From an uncultured Rhodobiaceae bacterium (GTDB lineage Archaea > Thermoplasmatota > Poseidoniia > Poseidoniales > Poseidoniaceae): a stretch of 25,445 nt of DNA. The stretch's first letter is position 1; each line of letters starts with the position of its first letter. Below, one piece after another: positions 15,113-24,077 of this stretch. Made by a program: the position numbers and the translations under genes. The stretch is from NCBI GenBank assembly GCA_937911445.1, contig CALDQY010000261.1, forward strand, positions 1 to 25,445. Reading direction: 5' to 3'. The notes below the pieces were generated by a model. That model ran no database searches and was not told the origin of the DNA. It worked only from the letters and a program-made list of their open reading frames with translations.

Positions 15113-16310
15113 ATGCCATAGGGAGCCTTTTTGCTGGTTTTGGAGGCACATACTCTTCAAATTCCGTATAGGTGGTATCTCGCTTGACGGGCACACAGCC
15201 TGCATCATTGATCAATTTCGATAATTGTTGCAGGTCATGCGTCAGTGGTGTCGTGGATCCTGCTAAGTGCATAATGGATTCTTGTTGAACCGTTCCGTCA
15301 ATGTCATCAGCACCAAATTGTAAGGCGAGTTCTGCAAGTTCATCACCAATGTTCATCCGATACGCCTTGATATGAGGAATAGTATCGAGCAGAATTCTTG
15401 AAACCGCAATGACACGAAGTATTTCTTGGCCAGTTGACAACTGTGCCATTGGTAACCGTGTTGAGTCCGGGAGGAACGGGTACGGAACGAAGCATTGGAA
15501 TCCACCTGTATCAGATGCCAATTCACGTAATTTCAGAATATGTTCGATTCGCTGAGTGGTTGTCTCGATGGTTCCAAAGAGCATCGTACAGTTGCTTGGC
15601 AATCCGATTTCGTGGGCTGTCCGGTGGATGTCAAGATATTCTTGGCTTGATTCCTTTCCATTGCAAATGATGGCCCGAACACCATCATCAAGGATTTCGG
15701 CACCTCCACCTGGTAATGACGTCAGTCCTGCGCTCTGCAGCTGCAACAACGTCTCCTTGATGGAGAGATTCGAGAGTTGGGAAAGATGTTTTATTTCGAC
15801 GGCAGTGAGTGCTTTGATCGAAATGTGAGGATACTCAGCGCTGATTCTACGAAACAATTCAGCATAGTGTTCAACGGTCCAATCAGGATGTAAACCGCCT
15901 ACTGAGTGCACTTCGTTGACATACGGGGAAAATCTGGACAATTCTTCAAGATAATCGTCAACGGAAAGAGCATAGGCGTCATCGGCCTTTGGCCCTCTTC
16001 GAAAGGCACAAAATCTGCATGCAAGAACACAGATGTTGGTTTGGTTGACATGGACGTTCGAATTGAAGTAAGCCTTGCGACCATACATAGCCTCTTTGTG
16101 CAAGTTCGCCAAACGTCCGAGTTCAAACAAGTTGGGCTCCGAGAACAATAGCAAGCCATCATCTTTGGTGAGGGATTTATCATCGAGTATCTTATCGACG
16201 ATGATTTGCAATGATTCACTCCAAGGTTCTTGCATGAGAGCCTGTTTGAGATTCGACTTCCATTGTGGGTCTCTGTCCGCTAATGCGGCCGTTGAAACCC
16301 ATCCTGTCAT
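15111..16310 (-). CDS. mqnE: Aminofutalosine synthase MqnE (radical SAM)
   Basis: MqnE is a radical SAM enzyme that joins the MqnA product to S-adenosylmethionine to give aminofutalosine. The 399 residues contain the CxxxCxxC cluster motif (Cys94, Cys98, Cys101) within NQTNICVLACRFCAF, then EVHSVGGLHPD, IKALTAVEI and LPGGGAEIL. I call MqnE over its paralogue MqnC because of the GGLHPD and ALTAVEI segments; MqnC usually has GGLNP and FSPPEI there. The ATG at 16310 is preceded by GAGGG six bases upstream. The gene follows the P-type ATPase by 48 bases on the same strand and is coupled to mqnA downstream. The next enzymes, MqnB-type hydrolase/deaminase and MqnC, are not in the window. Confidence 0.92.
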   Translation of the reverse strand: MTGWVSTAALADRDPQWKSNLKQALMQEPWSESLQIIVDKILDDKSLTKDDGLLLFSEPNLFELGRLANLHKEAMYGRKAYFNSNVHVNQTNICVLACRFCAFRRGPKADDAYALSVDDYLEELSRFSPYVNEVHSVGGLHPDWTVEHYAELFRRISAEYPHISIKALTAVEIKHLSQLSNLSIKETLLQLQSAGLTSLPGGGAEILDDGVRAIICNGKESSQEYLDIHRTAHEIGLPSNCTMLFGTIETTTQRIEHILKLRELASDTGGFQCFVPYPFLPDSTRLPMAQLSTGQEILRVIAVSRILLDTIPHIKAYRMNIGDELAELALQFGADDIDGTVQQESIMHLAGSTTPLTHDLQQLSKLINDAGCVPVKRDTTYTEFEEYVPPKPAKRLPMA

Positions 16311-16358
16311 ACAACGCCCTCAGATTCATTCTTCAAGAAGATGTGGATGGCTCCACAA

Positions 16359-19247
16359 CTAGCGTCGAACGCTGAAGAAACCTGAATTCATCATCAATTT
16401 ACGGAACTCTTCTATGAGGAAAACCGTAGATGCCACAGCGATTAACACCACCCAGTCGACACTCTCCAAGGGCGTTGTGCTGAGTAGATTTCCAAACTCG
16501 ATGCCAATCAAAGGAATCTGGAATGTTGCATAGTGAACGAACAGGAACAACAAAAATCCAGATGCAAGAATGGCGTAGTTGATTGCTTTGTTTGAAAACA
16601 GACCCAACCTAAAGAGGCTATCTTTATCGGACCGGCAATTGAGTACATTGAACAACTGGAAAACAATGAACACTGCGAACGTCATTGTTTGCGCGTCAGC
16701 GAATGTAGTGTCTGCATACGAATCCCATGCACTCAAGGCCGCTTCATCCCCTGCTGAACAATCATCGACGCTGAAGCCAGCATCAGCCTCTGTAGCGAAC
16801 GGTGCGAGCGAACATTCGTTTCCATAGACGCCTCCGCCTGCAAGGAAGAAGACAATCAGTGTACCGATCACCATGACAGCACCAAGATAGAAAATTAACG
16901 CAATATCTCGACCATTCGGTAATCCTTCGTCAACTGGACGCGGTGGCCGTTCCATAACCTTGCCATGCCGCTTTTCAACACCAAGAGCAACGGCTGGTGG
17001 ACCGTCCATGAGAATGTTGATGACAAGAATTTGTGTCGCTGTGAGTGGAAGTTCCCAGCCAAAGATGAACGTCGATATGACGATGAGTGCCACAGCAGCT
17101 ACATTGGTTGAAACTTGATAACGTACGAAATTTCGAATGTTTTGGTAGATTTTTCGCCCTTCCTCAACAGCATGCACAATATTGGCGAAATTATCGTCTT
17201 GAAGTACCATATCTGCTGCATCTTTAGCGACATCGGTGCCTGCAATCCCCATAGCGATACCGATGTTGGCTCCCGATAAGGCAGGGGCATCATTCACCCC
17301 ATCTCCAGTCATAGCAACAATTTCGCCTTGTTCCTGCAATGAGGAAACAATACGCATCTTTTGATCTGGAGTGACACGTGAAAAGATCGCTTTTTCGACA
17401 GAATCTGAGAGTTCATCCTCGGACATGCTGCGTAAATCCGCCCCGCTTACTGGCTCATCTTCAGCACCACTGATTGACAACTCTTGTCCAATGGCTGAGG
17501 CAGTCATGTGATGATCACCAGTAATCATCTTGACCTTAATTCCAGCATCTTGACAAATTCGAATTGCTTCTTTCACCTCAGGACGAGGGGGGTCCATAAT
17601 TCCAACAAGTCCAAGGAAAATCATACCGTTTTCGACGACTGATAGATCCGTCATATCCTCATCATCTGCGAGTTTCTTTGCTGCCAAAGCGATGACACGC
17701 ATCGATTGTGATCCCATTTCTTTGTTCCTTTTCGAGGCCTCTCTCAAGTCGTCTTCAGAGATCTGAACAAGTTCACCATCCGAGTAACGATGGGTTGTGA
17801 TTGGAACAAAGCCACCTGCGGCTCCTTTCGCAAAGACCCACCGTTCGCCTTCGTATTCGTGAATGACGGACATTCGTTTTCGCTCCGTGTCGAAAAAGAA
17901 TTCGTGTAAACGTGGGTGGCGTTGAGAGAATTTGCGAACCTCTCCATTCAGCTTCCATCCGAGAACAGCACAAGCAGAATCTGTTGGGTCGCCTATCGCT
18001 GTCCAACGGCCTTCATGTTTGCTAATTTGTGAATTGTGGCACAACGAGAGACAGGCTGCAAGCAATCTGAACCCCGGATTTGATTGCAACGTTGACATGG
18101 AATCTTCGTCAAGTTCACTCCCATCGATGCTTAGTGCACCTTTTGGATTGAAACCATCACCAGTTACGCCGTAATACCCGTCGACTGTGTGGAGTTGACG
18201 AACGGTCATCTCGTTCTTCGTGAGCGTACCGGTTTTATCAGAACAAATGACAGTTGTTGAACCGAGCGTTTCGACTGCTTTCATTCGTCGAACAATTGCT
18301 TTGTGTCGTGCCATATTTCGCATACCAAGCGAAAGCGTGATGACAAGAATGATCGGCAATCCTTCCGGAACAATAGCAACAAAGATGGCAATAGCCGTGA
18401 TGAATTGCTTGATAGCAACATCTCGTAGAGGGACGTCGCCTCCATAAGCAAGGATCAACTTAATCGATACGAGAAGAACCGCAACTACCAGCGCAATAAA
18501 ACCAAGGAATCGACCCAAGGACTCGAGTTTCAGTTCAAGTGGTGTCTTTGGCGTTTGGGCTTCAGAAATATCACTTGCAATCCGACCGAGTTGCGTGCTC
18601 ATTCCAGTTTCGACAACAACGCCTACTGCTCGACCGGTTGCAACGGTCGTGCCCATGTACATCATGTTCCTTCGATCTGCAAGAAGCGTATTGACGTCCA
18701 TTGGATTGAGATGCTTTGTGATGGGCTCTGATTCACCAGTTAGTGCAGATTCATCAACTCGGCATTGATACACTTCCAGCAACCGAATATCAGCTGGTAC
18801 ATTGATCCCTTCCTCAAGTTTAACAATGTCTCCAGGAACAAGGTCTGTCGTAGGAATTTCGGATTCGAATCCATCCCTGAGTGTAACAGAATTTGAGATG
18901 CTCATCTGCTTGAGAGCATCCATGGCTTGTTCTGCTTGACCTTCTTGCCAAAATCCAAAGAACGCATTTGCTGTTAGGACCAAGAAAATGAAGATTGCAT
19001 CTCCTGGGTGATCTGGTTTGATGGCCAATGCAATGAGAGCTGCAGTAATGAGGAGGTAGTTCAGTGGATCGTTGTACTGTGAAAGAAATCTGATGAATGC
19101 AGGAGTTGGCTCGGGCTGATCGAGTTGGTTCGGCCCATATTTTTGCATTCTCGTGTGAATTTCAGATTGTGTCAAACCGTTTGGGTTAGCATCCAAAACC
19201 GACAAGACTTCATCATTTTCCATCGAATGCCAGTTCTGTTGAACCAA
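16359..19247 (-). CDS. P2-type cation-transporting ATPase, probably Ca2+ export
   Basis: The 962 residues show the full P-type set: actuator TGES (170-173), PEGLP in M4 (294-298), phosphorylation site DKTGTLT (Asp337), nucleotide-site KGAAGG (Lys474) and hinge TGDGVND (647-653), with about ten membrane segments. Asn744 and Asp748 in M6 match SERCA calcium ligands, so a calcium pump is likely; sodium or another cation is possible. SERCA Glu771 corresponds to Ala718 and Glu908 to Gln864, the pattern of single-site plasma-membrane calcium pumps. Two cysteines (812, 830) lie in the M7-M8 outer loop. I keep the TTG start because GAGGTGAT stands just before it and because the added residues include the WHS segment conserved at the N-terminus of this family; ATG 19223 would lose it. 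Confidence 0.93.
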   Translation of the reverse strand: MVQQNWHSMENDEVLSVLDANPNGLTQSEIHTRMQKYGPNQLDQPEPTPAFIRFLSQYNDPLNYLLITAALIALAIKPDHPGDAIFIFLVLTANAFFGFWQEGQAEQAMDALKQMSISNSVTLRDGFESEIPTTDLVPGDIVKLEEGINVPADIRLLEVYQCRVDESALTGESEPITKHLNPMDVNTLLADRRNMMYMGTTVATGRAVGVVVETGMSTQLGRIASDISEAQTPKTPLELKLESLGRFLGFIALVVAVLLVSIKLILAYGGDVPLRDVAIKQFITAIAIFVAIVPEGLPIILVITLSLGMRNMARHKAIVRRMKAVETLGSTTVICSDKTGTLTKNEMTVRQLHTVDGYYGVTGDGFNPKGALSIDGSELDEDSMSTLQSNPGFRLLAACLSLCHNSQISKHEGRWTAIGDPTDSACAVLGWKLNGEVRKFSQRHPRLHEFFFDTERKRMSVIHEYEGERWVFAKGAAGGFVPITTHRYSDGELVQISEDDLREASKRNKEMGSQSMRVIALAAKKLADDEDMTDLSVVENGMIFLGLVGIMDPPRPEVKEAIRICQDAGIKVKMITGDHHMTASAIGQELSISGAEDEPVSGADLRSMSEDELSDSVEKAIFSRVTPDQKMRIVSSLQEQGEIVAMTGDGVNDAPALSGANIGIAMGIAGTDVAKDAADMVLQDDNFANIVHAVEEGRKIYQNIRNFVRYQVSTNVAAVALIVISTFIFGWELPLTATQILVINILMDGPPAVALGVEKRHGKVMERPPRPVDEGLPNGRDIALIFYLGAVMVIGTLIVFFLAGGGVYGNECSLAPFATEADAGFSVDDCSAGDEAALSAWDSYADTTFADAQTMTFAVFIVFQLFNVLNCRSDKDSLFRLGLFSNKAINYAILASGFLLFLFVHYATFQIPLIGIEFGNLLSTTPLESVDWVVLIAVASTVFLIEEFRKLMMNSGFFSVRR

Positions 19248-19250
19248 AAA

Positions 19251-19258
19251 ATCACCTC
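19251..19258 (-). promoter_or_regulatory. Ribosome binding site selecting the TTG start of the cation ATPase
   Basis: GAGGTGAT on the minus strand ends three bases before the TTG at 19247. It is too far (more than 25 bases) from the first ATG at 19223 to serve it, so it decides for the TTG. Confidence 0.75.
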
Positions 19259-19327
19259 AGAAGTCAACAGGGACTCCAGCAAGGGTTCCTTTCTTGACGG
19301 CTTTATGATTTTGATGGAGGAAATCCC

Positions 19328-21484
19328 ATGAAAATCTCCTCCTCGAGAAACAGCAACGAAAACAGCCGAATCCTTCTCAAACGTTCTCGAGTTGGGATGT
19401 TTATGTCCGCTCAAGATGGCCCGTACATTCCTGCGGACCAAGAACCGAAAGAACTTACACTCCGAGTGTTGGTTGTAGGTGTCCTTCTCGGCATCCTCAT
19501 GACGGCAGCGAATGCATATCTCGGTCTGTATGCTGGTATGACCGTATCAGCAAGCATTCCCGCAGCTGTGATGTCAATGCTCATTCTTCGAAGCCTCTTC
19601 AAGGACGTGAGTATTCTCGAAAACAATGCCGTTCAAACCATGGCGAGTGCTGGTGAATCTCTCGCTGCTGGCGTCATTTTCACAGTTCCTGCAATGCTTG
19701 TCATTGGCATTTGGATCGACATTGAATGGTTCCCTACGCTTGCCATCGCTCTTCTCGGCGGCCTTCTTGGAACAATGTTCACTATTGCATTGCGTCGCTT
19801 GTTCATTGTTGAAGAAGCATTGCCCTACCCAGAAGGGGTTGCATGTCGCGAAGTGTTGGTCGCTGGAGAAGAGGGGGGTAGCGGTGCTTTAGCCATCGTC
19901 TATGCGTTGGGAATTGGTGCGCTCTATGGACTCATGGTTAAGGGATTCAAGGTTACACACCACTCAGCAGAAACCGCATTTGAATTCATGAAAACACGGA
20001 TGTATGCGGGTGTCGATCTTTCCGTTGCACTCCTCTCTGTAGGGTTTATTGTTGGTATTCGCATTGCTTCCTTTATTTTCCTCGGAGGGATTATCGGGTT
20101 CGGGATACTTGTTCCACTGTACGGATATCTCAATGGTTGGCCAGACTCGCCAACACTCGCTGAAGGGTTCGACAAACTCTGGCTCGAACAAGTCCGCTAT
20201 GTTGGTGTCGGTGCGATGGTTGTAGGTGGCATTTACACCCTGTGGAGTATGCGGAATACCATCATCACCGGATTAAAGAAATCCTTCATACAAAACGAAT
20301 CAGATAGTGAACTCCATCTTCGAACTGAGAAGGACCTTCCATTACAATGGGTCACCGTTGTGTGTGGAATACTTGTTGTCCTGACCTTCTTCTTTTACTG
20401 GATGATTACCGGATCTTTGCTGCTCTCACTTGCAGGTGCTCTCTTCCTTGCCTTGGTAGCGTTCTTCTTCGCTGCTGTTGCAGGTTACATCGCTGGTGTC
20501 GTTGGGTCCAGCAATTCACCAGTATCTGGTATGACGATCGCAACACTGTTGTTCACCGTTGGACTGGTTTGGATTGTTGGTTCACTCATCTTGGATTTGT
20601 CACAGACAGAACTCATGTACGCTACACTCCTTATTGCAGCGGTTGTTGCCAGCAGCGCCGCCATTGCTGGAGATGTAATGCAGGATTTGAAAACGGGACA
20701 CATGGTTGGGGCGACACCATGGCGCCAGCAAATTGCTGAAATCGTAGGTGTCATCACCGGTGCGTTTGTTATCGGACCTACAATTGCCCTTTTGCACAAT
20801 GCATTCCAGATTTCTTCAACGGCGTGTCTGGCAACCAACGAACGCATTGCTGCCGCTCAACAGAATGGTGACATGTCGCAATCCATGTATGATTGCAGTG
20901 AAGCTCTGTTTGCACCACAAGCTGAATTGATTGGTGCCATCGTCAAAGGTGCATTCGTTGGTGATATGAATCTCCCGATGGTATTCTTGGGAGCCGCGCT
21001 GGCTGTGGTGCTGATTCGTCTTTCGATGCCAGTCATGTCGGTAGCGATTGGCATCTATCTGCCTTTGAAGTTGAGCGTCCCAATTATGCTCGGTGGAATC
21101 TTGTCATCACTTGCCATTGGTGCGGCATACCTGCGAGTCGATGGAACCCTAGATCGAGAACCATCGAAAGAGGCGAAAGAAGCCGCATCTGACGTTGAAA
21201 GCAGAGGTGTTTTGATCGGTGCTGGTTTCATTGCCGGAGAATCCATTCTAGGAGTTCTCATTGCAGTTCTCATCGTTCTCAACATCAATCTCGATCAAAT
21301 CTTCGGCATTCATGAATTGTCTCAATTCTTCTCACTCGTCTTCTTTGCTTGGTTCGTAGGTGTCTTCGTCTGGCTAGCGACAAGAGCGCTTCCAGATGGA
21401 GGAAATTTAGGCAAGGAAATCTTCACCACTGCCACGCATTCAATCAAGAAATTCTTGCGTTCTCTGCTACCTCAGTCCAAATAA
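19328..21484 (+). CDS. OPT-family oligopeptide/metal-chelate transporter
   Basis: This 718-residue membrane protein has about 15 hydrophobic segments. Family landmarks are the first-helix region AANAYLGLYAGMTVSASIPAA, the PYPEGVACREVLVAGEEGG block near 165-185, and SSAAIAGDVMQDLKTGHMVGATP near 450-472. OPT proteins take up small peptides or metal-siderophore complexes using the proton gradient; the prokaryotic branch mostly serves peptides, which fits a protein-degrading marine heterotroph. The ATG at 19328 has a strong GGAGG at 19316-19320; ATGs at 19397 and 19403 start just before the conserved part and are alternatives. It diverges from the cation ATPase across 80 bases and shares its strand with the transketolase genes 44 bases downstream. 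Confidence 0.92.
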   Translation: MKISSSRNSNENSRILLKRSRVGMFMSAQDGPYIPADQEPKELTLRVLVVGVLLGILMTAANAYLGLYAGMTVSASIPAAVMSMLILRSLFKDVSILENNAVQTMASAGESLAAGVIFTVPAMLVIGIWIDIEWFPTLAIALLGGLLGTMFTIALRRLFIVEEALPYPEGVACREVLVAGEEGGSGALAIVYALGIGALYGLMVKGFKVTHHSAETAFEFMKTRMYAGVDLSVALLSVGFIVGIRIASFIFLGGIIGFGILVPLYGYLNGWPDSPTLAEGFDKLWLEQVRYVGVGAMVVGGIYTLWSMRNTIITGLKKSFIQNESDSELHLRTEKDLPLQWVTVVCGILVVLTFFFYWMITGSLLLSLAGALFLALVAFFFAAVAGYIAGVVGSSNSPVSGMTIATLLFTVGLVWIVGSLILDLSQTELMYATLLIAAVVASSAAIAGDVMQDLKTGHMVGATPWRQQIAEIVGVITGAFVIGPTIALLHNAFQISSTACLATNERIAAAQQNGDMSQSMYDCSEALFAPQAELIGAIVKGAFVGDMNLPMVFLGAALAVVLIRLSMPVMSVAIGIYLPLKLSVPIMLGGILSSLAIGAAYLRVDGTLDREPSKEAKEAASDVESRGVLIGAGFIAGESILGVLIAVLIVLNINLDQIFGIHELSQFFSLVFFAWFVGVFVWLATRALPDGGNLGKEIFTTATHSIKKFLRSLLPQSK

Positions 21485-21528
21485 TTCAACGGTAATTATG
21501 AAAGGCTCAAGGCGATGGCCAGTAATCG

Positions 21529-22362
21529 GTGGTCAGTATCACAGCATCCATATCTGAGATAGAAGAACTTGCACGACGTTGCCGAATTGAAATCGTAAAA
21601 ATGGTTCATCGTGCGCAAGCAGGGCATCCGGGTGGATCCCTCTCTGAAATCGACTTGATGGCGGCGCTTTATTCAACGTCGCTACGTGTTCGACCAGACG
21701 ATCCAGACTGGGAGGACAGAGACCGATTCGTTCTCTCCAAGGGACACGCGTCACCAGGCATGTATGCTCTTTTGGCAGAAAAAGGATTCATTTCGCACGA
21801 TGATTTGCACTCGTATCGTGTTCTTGGAGGAATTTGTCAAGGCCATGTCGACATGAAATGGTGCCCTGGTGTAGACTTTAGTGCAGGAAGCCTCGGAATG
21901 GGACTCTCATTTGGCATGGGTTGTGCCCTTGCAGCACGGCTTGAGGGCAGTGAGCGTCGTGCATTTGTTATGCTTGGCGATGGTGAAATCCAGGAAGGTT
22001 CCGTATGGGAGGCAGCCATGGCCGCAACCCACCACGAGCTTGGAAACCTCAAGGTCATCCTTGACCGCAATCGAATTCAAAATGATGATTTTTGTCTAGA
22101 ACAAATGCGCATGTTCGATATCCCTGCCAAGTGGAAAGCATTTGGTTGGAATGTTATGGAAATTGATGGGCATGATATGCCCGAGATTGTCAATGGTATC
22201 AAGTTCCTCGACGAATCCAATGATGCTCCTTCAATCCTTATCGCACACACAGTCAAAGGAAAGGGCGTTTCCTACATGGAAGACAATCCTTCGTTCCATG
22301 GCGCTGCGCCGAACGACGAGCAGTTTGAAATTGCAATGAACGAATTGGGGGCGGTCGGATGA
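21529..22362 (+). CDS. tktA: Transketolase, N-terminal (thiamine diphosphate-binding) subunit
   Basis: With the next gene this forms a two-subunit transketolase that moves two-carbon units between sugar phosphates. The 277 residues include the conserved start REIV-like block RIEIVKMVHRAQAGHPGGS, the substrate His in SKGHASPGMY, and the thiamine diphosphate motif from GDGEIQEGS to the Asn of DRNRIQND. The GTG at 21529 is the only suitable start, since the next ATG would cut the conserved first helix. The stop overlaps the start of the C-terminal subunit in ATGA. Split transketolases are usual in archaea and several bacteria, and 1-deoxyxylulose-5-phosphate synthase is excluded by length and by the neighbouring transaldolase. 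Confidence 0.93.
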   Translation: MVSITASISEIEELARRCRIEIVKMVHRAQAGHPGGSLSEIDLMAALYSTSLRVRPDDPDWEDRDRFVLSKGHASPGMYALLAEKGFISHDDLHSYRVLGGICQGHVDMKWCPGVDFSAGSLGMGLSFGMGCALAARLEGSERRAFVMLGDGEIQEGSVWEAAMAATHHELGNLKVILDRNRIQNDDFCLEQMRMFDIPAKWKAFGWNVMEIDGHDMPEIVNGIKFLDESNDAPSILIAHTVKGKGVSYMEDNPSFHGAAPNDEQFEIAMNELGAVG

Positions 22363-23297
22363 GTCGAATGGCAGCCACTCGAGACGGCTATGGGCAAGCC
22401 TTACTTGAACTCGCAGAGAACGACAAAGTTGTTGTCCTTGAAGCCGATCTCGGAAAGTCGACAAAATCCTTGCACTTTCGAAAGGCACACCCAGAGCGGA
22501 CCATCTCATGTGGAATTGGCGAGCAAAACATGCTTCTCGTAGCGGCAGGAATGGCATCAAGCGGTTACATTCCGTTCGCTTCGACGTTTGCGATCTTCAC
22601 AGAACGAGCCTTTGAACAAATGAGGAACGGTGTAGCCCGACCCAACCTTGCTGTCCACGTGTGCGGTTCACACGGTGGTACACACACCGGGACGGATGGT
22701 TCATCTGCTCAATCAATCGAAGACTTGGCCATTTATCGAACTCTGCCTAACGTCACTGTTCTCCATCCATGCGACGATGTAAGCACACGCTTGTTGACCA
22801 AACAGCTCGCAAAATCCAACAGTCCCTCCTACATGAGAACCGCTCGAAACAAGACACCTGTCTTGTACGATGACACTGACCCAAGCACGATTCAAATTGG
22901 AAAAGGAATCGAATTGCGTGATGGTGCGGATGTTGCGATCATTGCCTGTGGCGTTCTTGTTTCCGAGGCTCTCAAAGCAGCGGATGCATTAAGCGAACAG
23001 GGTATTCAAGCGACCATTATCGACATGCACACCATTAAGCCACTTGACACACAATTGGTCGATCGTGTTGCAGCACGTTGTGGAGCCATCGTAACCGCAG
23101 AGGATCATTCCGTCATCGGCGGACTTGGTGGAGCGGTAGCAGAACACCTCTCCGCATCATCATGTACGCCTTTGGAACGTGTTGGTGTGAATGATCGATT
23201 TGGAGAATCTGGTCAAGCGGATGAGATGCTTGAGCTCATGGAACTCAGCGCGCCTCACATCGTGAAAGCAGCACAGAGAGCCATCACCCGCAAGTGA
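22359..23297 (+). CDS. tktB: Transketolase, C-terminal subunit
   Basis: The 312 residues hold the pyrimidine-binding domain and the C-terminal transketolase domain. GIGEQNMLLVAAGMA carries the Glu that activates thiamine diphosphate, and the C-terminal domain shows IIDMHTIKPLD and TAEDHSVIGGLGGAVAEHL. The start is fixed by the four-base ATGA overlap with the N-terminal subunit, which should give equal amounts of the two proteins. The transaldolase gene follows 42 bases later, so the two pentose-phosphate enzymes are probably co-expressed. Confidence 0.93.
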   Translation: MSRMAATRDGYGQALLELAENDKVVVLEADLGKSTKSLHFRKAHPERTISCGIGEQNMLLVAAGMASSGYIPFASTFAIFTERAFEQMRNGVARPNLAVHVCGSHGGTHTGTDGSSAQSIEDLAIYRTLPNVTVLHPCDDVSTRLLTKQLAKSNSPSYMRTARNKTPVLYDDTDPSTIQIGKGIELRDGADVAIIACGVLVSEALKAADALSEQGIQATIIDMHTIKPLDTQLVDRVAARCGAIVTAEDHSVIGGLGGAVAEHLSASSCTPLERVGVNDRFGESGQADEMLELMELSAPHIVKAAQRAITRK

Positions 23298-23339
23298 CGC
23301 TACCATCATGTTCATGAATCGCCAATTCAACGAACAGTC

Positions 23340-23999
23340 ATGGAGTTCTTCCTTGATACTGCCGATGTCGACGAAATTCGTGAAATTGCTGCTTGGGGGA
23401 TTCTCGACGGAGTTACAACAAATCCTTCACTGATTAAGAAAAGTGGCCGTGATTTCAAAGAGGTTGTTCGCGAAATTGCTGGGATTTGCTCAGGGCCGAT
23501 TTCAGCAGAAGTGACGGCTATGGACACACAAGGCATGCTTGAACAAGCACGCCAACTCAAGTCCGAATTACCAGAAAATGTCATCATTAAGATTCCATGC
23601 ACGCCAGAAGGACTTGCAGCGACGAAGGTATTGACAGGAGAAGGTGTTGATACAAACGTGACACTCATCTTTTCAGCATCTCAAGCACTGATGGCTGCCA
23701 AAGCAGGTGCGACGTATGTCTCTCCTTTCATCGGTCGAATCGACGATACTGGGCATGATGGAATGAACCTCATCGCAGAGATCATGGAAACCTGGGAGAA
23801 ATACGACATATCGACAAAAGTACTTGCAGCATCCATCCGTCATCCAACGCATGTTCTTCAGTGCATGCAACTAGGGGCGCATACTGCTACCATGCCTGCT
23901 AAGATTTTCCGACAACTCATGAAACACCCACTCACTGACAAAGGACTCGAAGGGTTCATGCGTGACTGGGCTGAAGTCGAAGCTGCTGGTAAGGCCTGA
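23340..23999 (+). CDS. tal: Transaldolase (small, TalC/MipB-like subfamily)
   Basis: Transaldolase moves a dihydroxyacetone unit from sedoheptulose 7-phosphate to glyceraldehyde 3-phosphate. The 219 residues match the short subfamily shared with fructose-6-phosphate aldolase: FLDTADVDEI with Asp6, GVTTNPS, the Schiff-base Lys84 in VIIKIPCTPEG, and AASIRHPTHV. The two positions that separate the activities favour transaldolase: Glu57 where the aldolase has Gln, and Phe130 in YVSPFIGRID where it has Tyr. The ATG at 23340 is at the conserved beginning of the barrel. Its place directly after the transketolase pair supports a non-oxidative pentose phosphate role. Confidence 0.94.
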   Translation: MEFFLDTADVDEIREIAAWGILDGVTTNPSLIKKSGRDFKEVVREIAGICSGPISAEVTAMDTQGMLEQARQLKSELPENVIIKIPCTPEGLAATKVLTGEGVDTNVTLIFSASQALMAAKAGATYVSPFIGRIDDTGHDGMNLIAEIMETWEKYDISTKVLAASIRHPTHVLQCMQLGAHTATMPAKIFRQLMKHPLTDKGLEGFMRDWAEVEAAGKA

Positions 24000-24032
24000 A
24001 AACATCAAGCATCCCAAAAGGAGGCTTCATCA

Positions 24033-24077
24033 ATGATGGAGCATCAGCCCATACCACTGAGGGACCTCAATGAGTGA
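24033..24077 (+). other. Possible 14-codon leader ORF with a strong ribosome binding site
   Basis: AAAAGGAGG at 24016-24024 is among the strongest Shine-Dalgarno matches in the window, yet the ATGATG it serves opens only 14 codons (MMEHQPIPLRDLNE) before a TGA at 24075-24077. That stop lies eight bases inside the next gene, in another frame, so terminating ribosomes could restart there. It may be a coupling or regulatory leader peptide; chance is not excluded. Confidence 0.35.

Noticed and set aside
15111..16310. MqnC or a CofG/CofH-type radical SAM enzyme as the call
   Set aside because: The GGLHPD and ALTAVEI segments and the adjacent mqnA favour MqnE.
19263..19300. Imperfect inverted repeat (GTCAACAGGGAC against GTTCCTTTCTTGAC) between the ATPase and OPT genes
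   Set aside because: Only the outer five bases and part of the inner block pair, with mismatches and unequal lengths; not convincing as an operator or hairpin.
23340..23999. Fructose-6-phosphate aldolase as the call for the small aldolase-family gene
   Set aside because: The residues at the discriminating positions are Glu57 and Phe130, the transaldolase pattern, and it sits beside transketolase.
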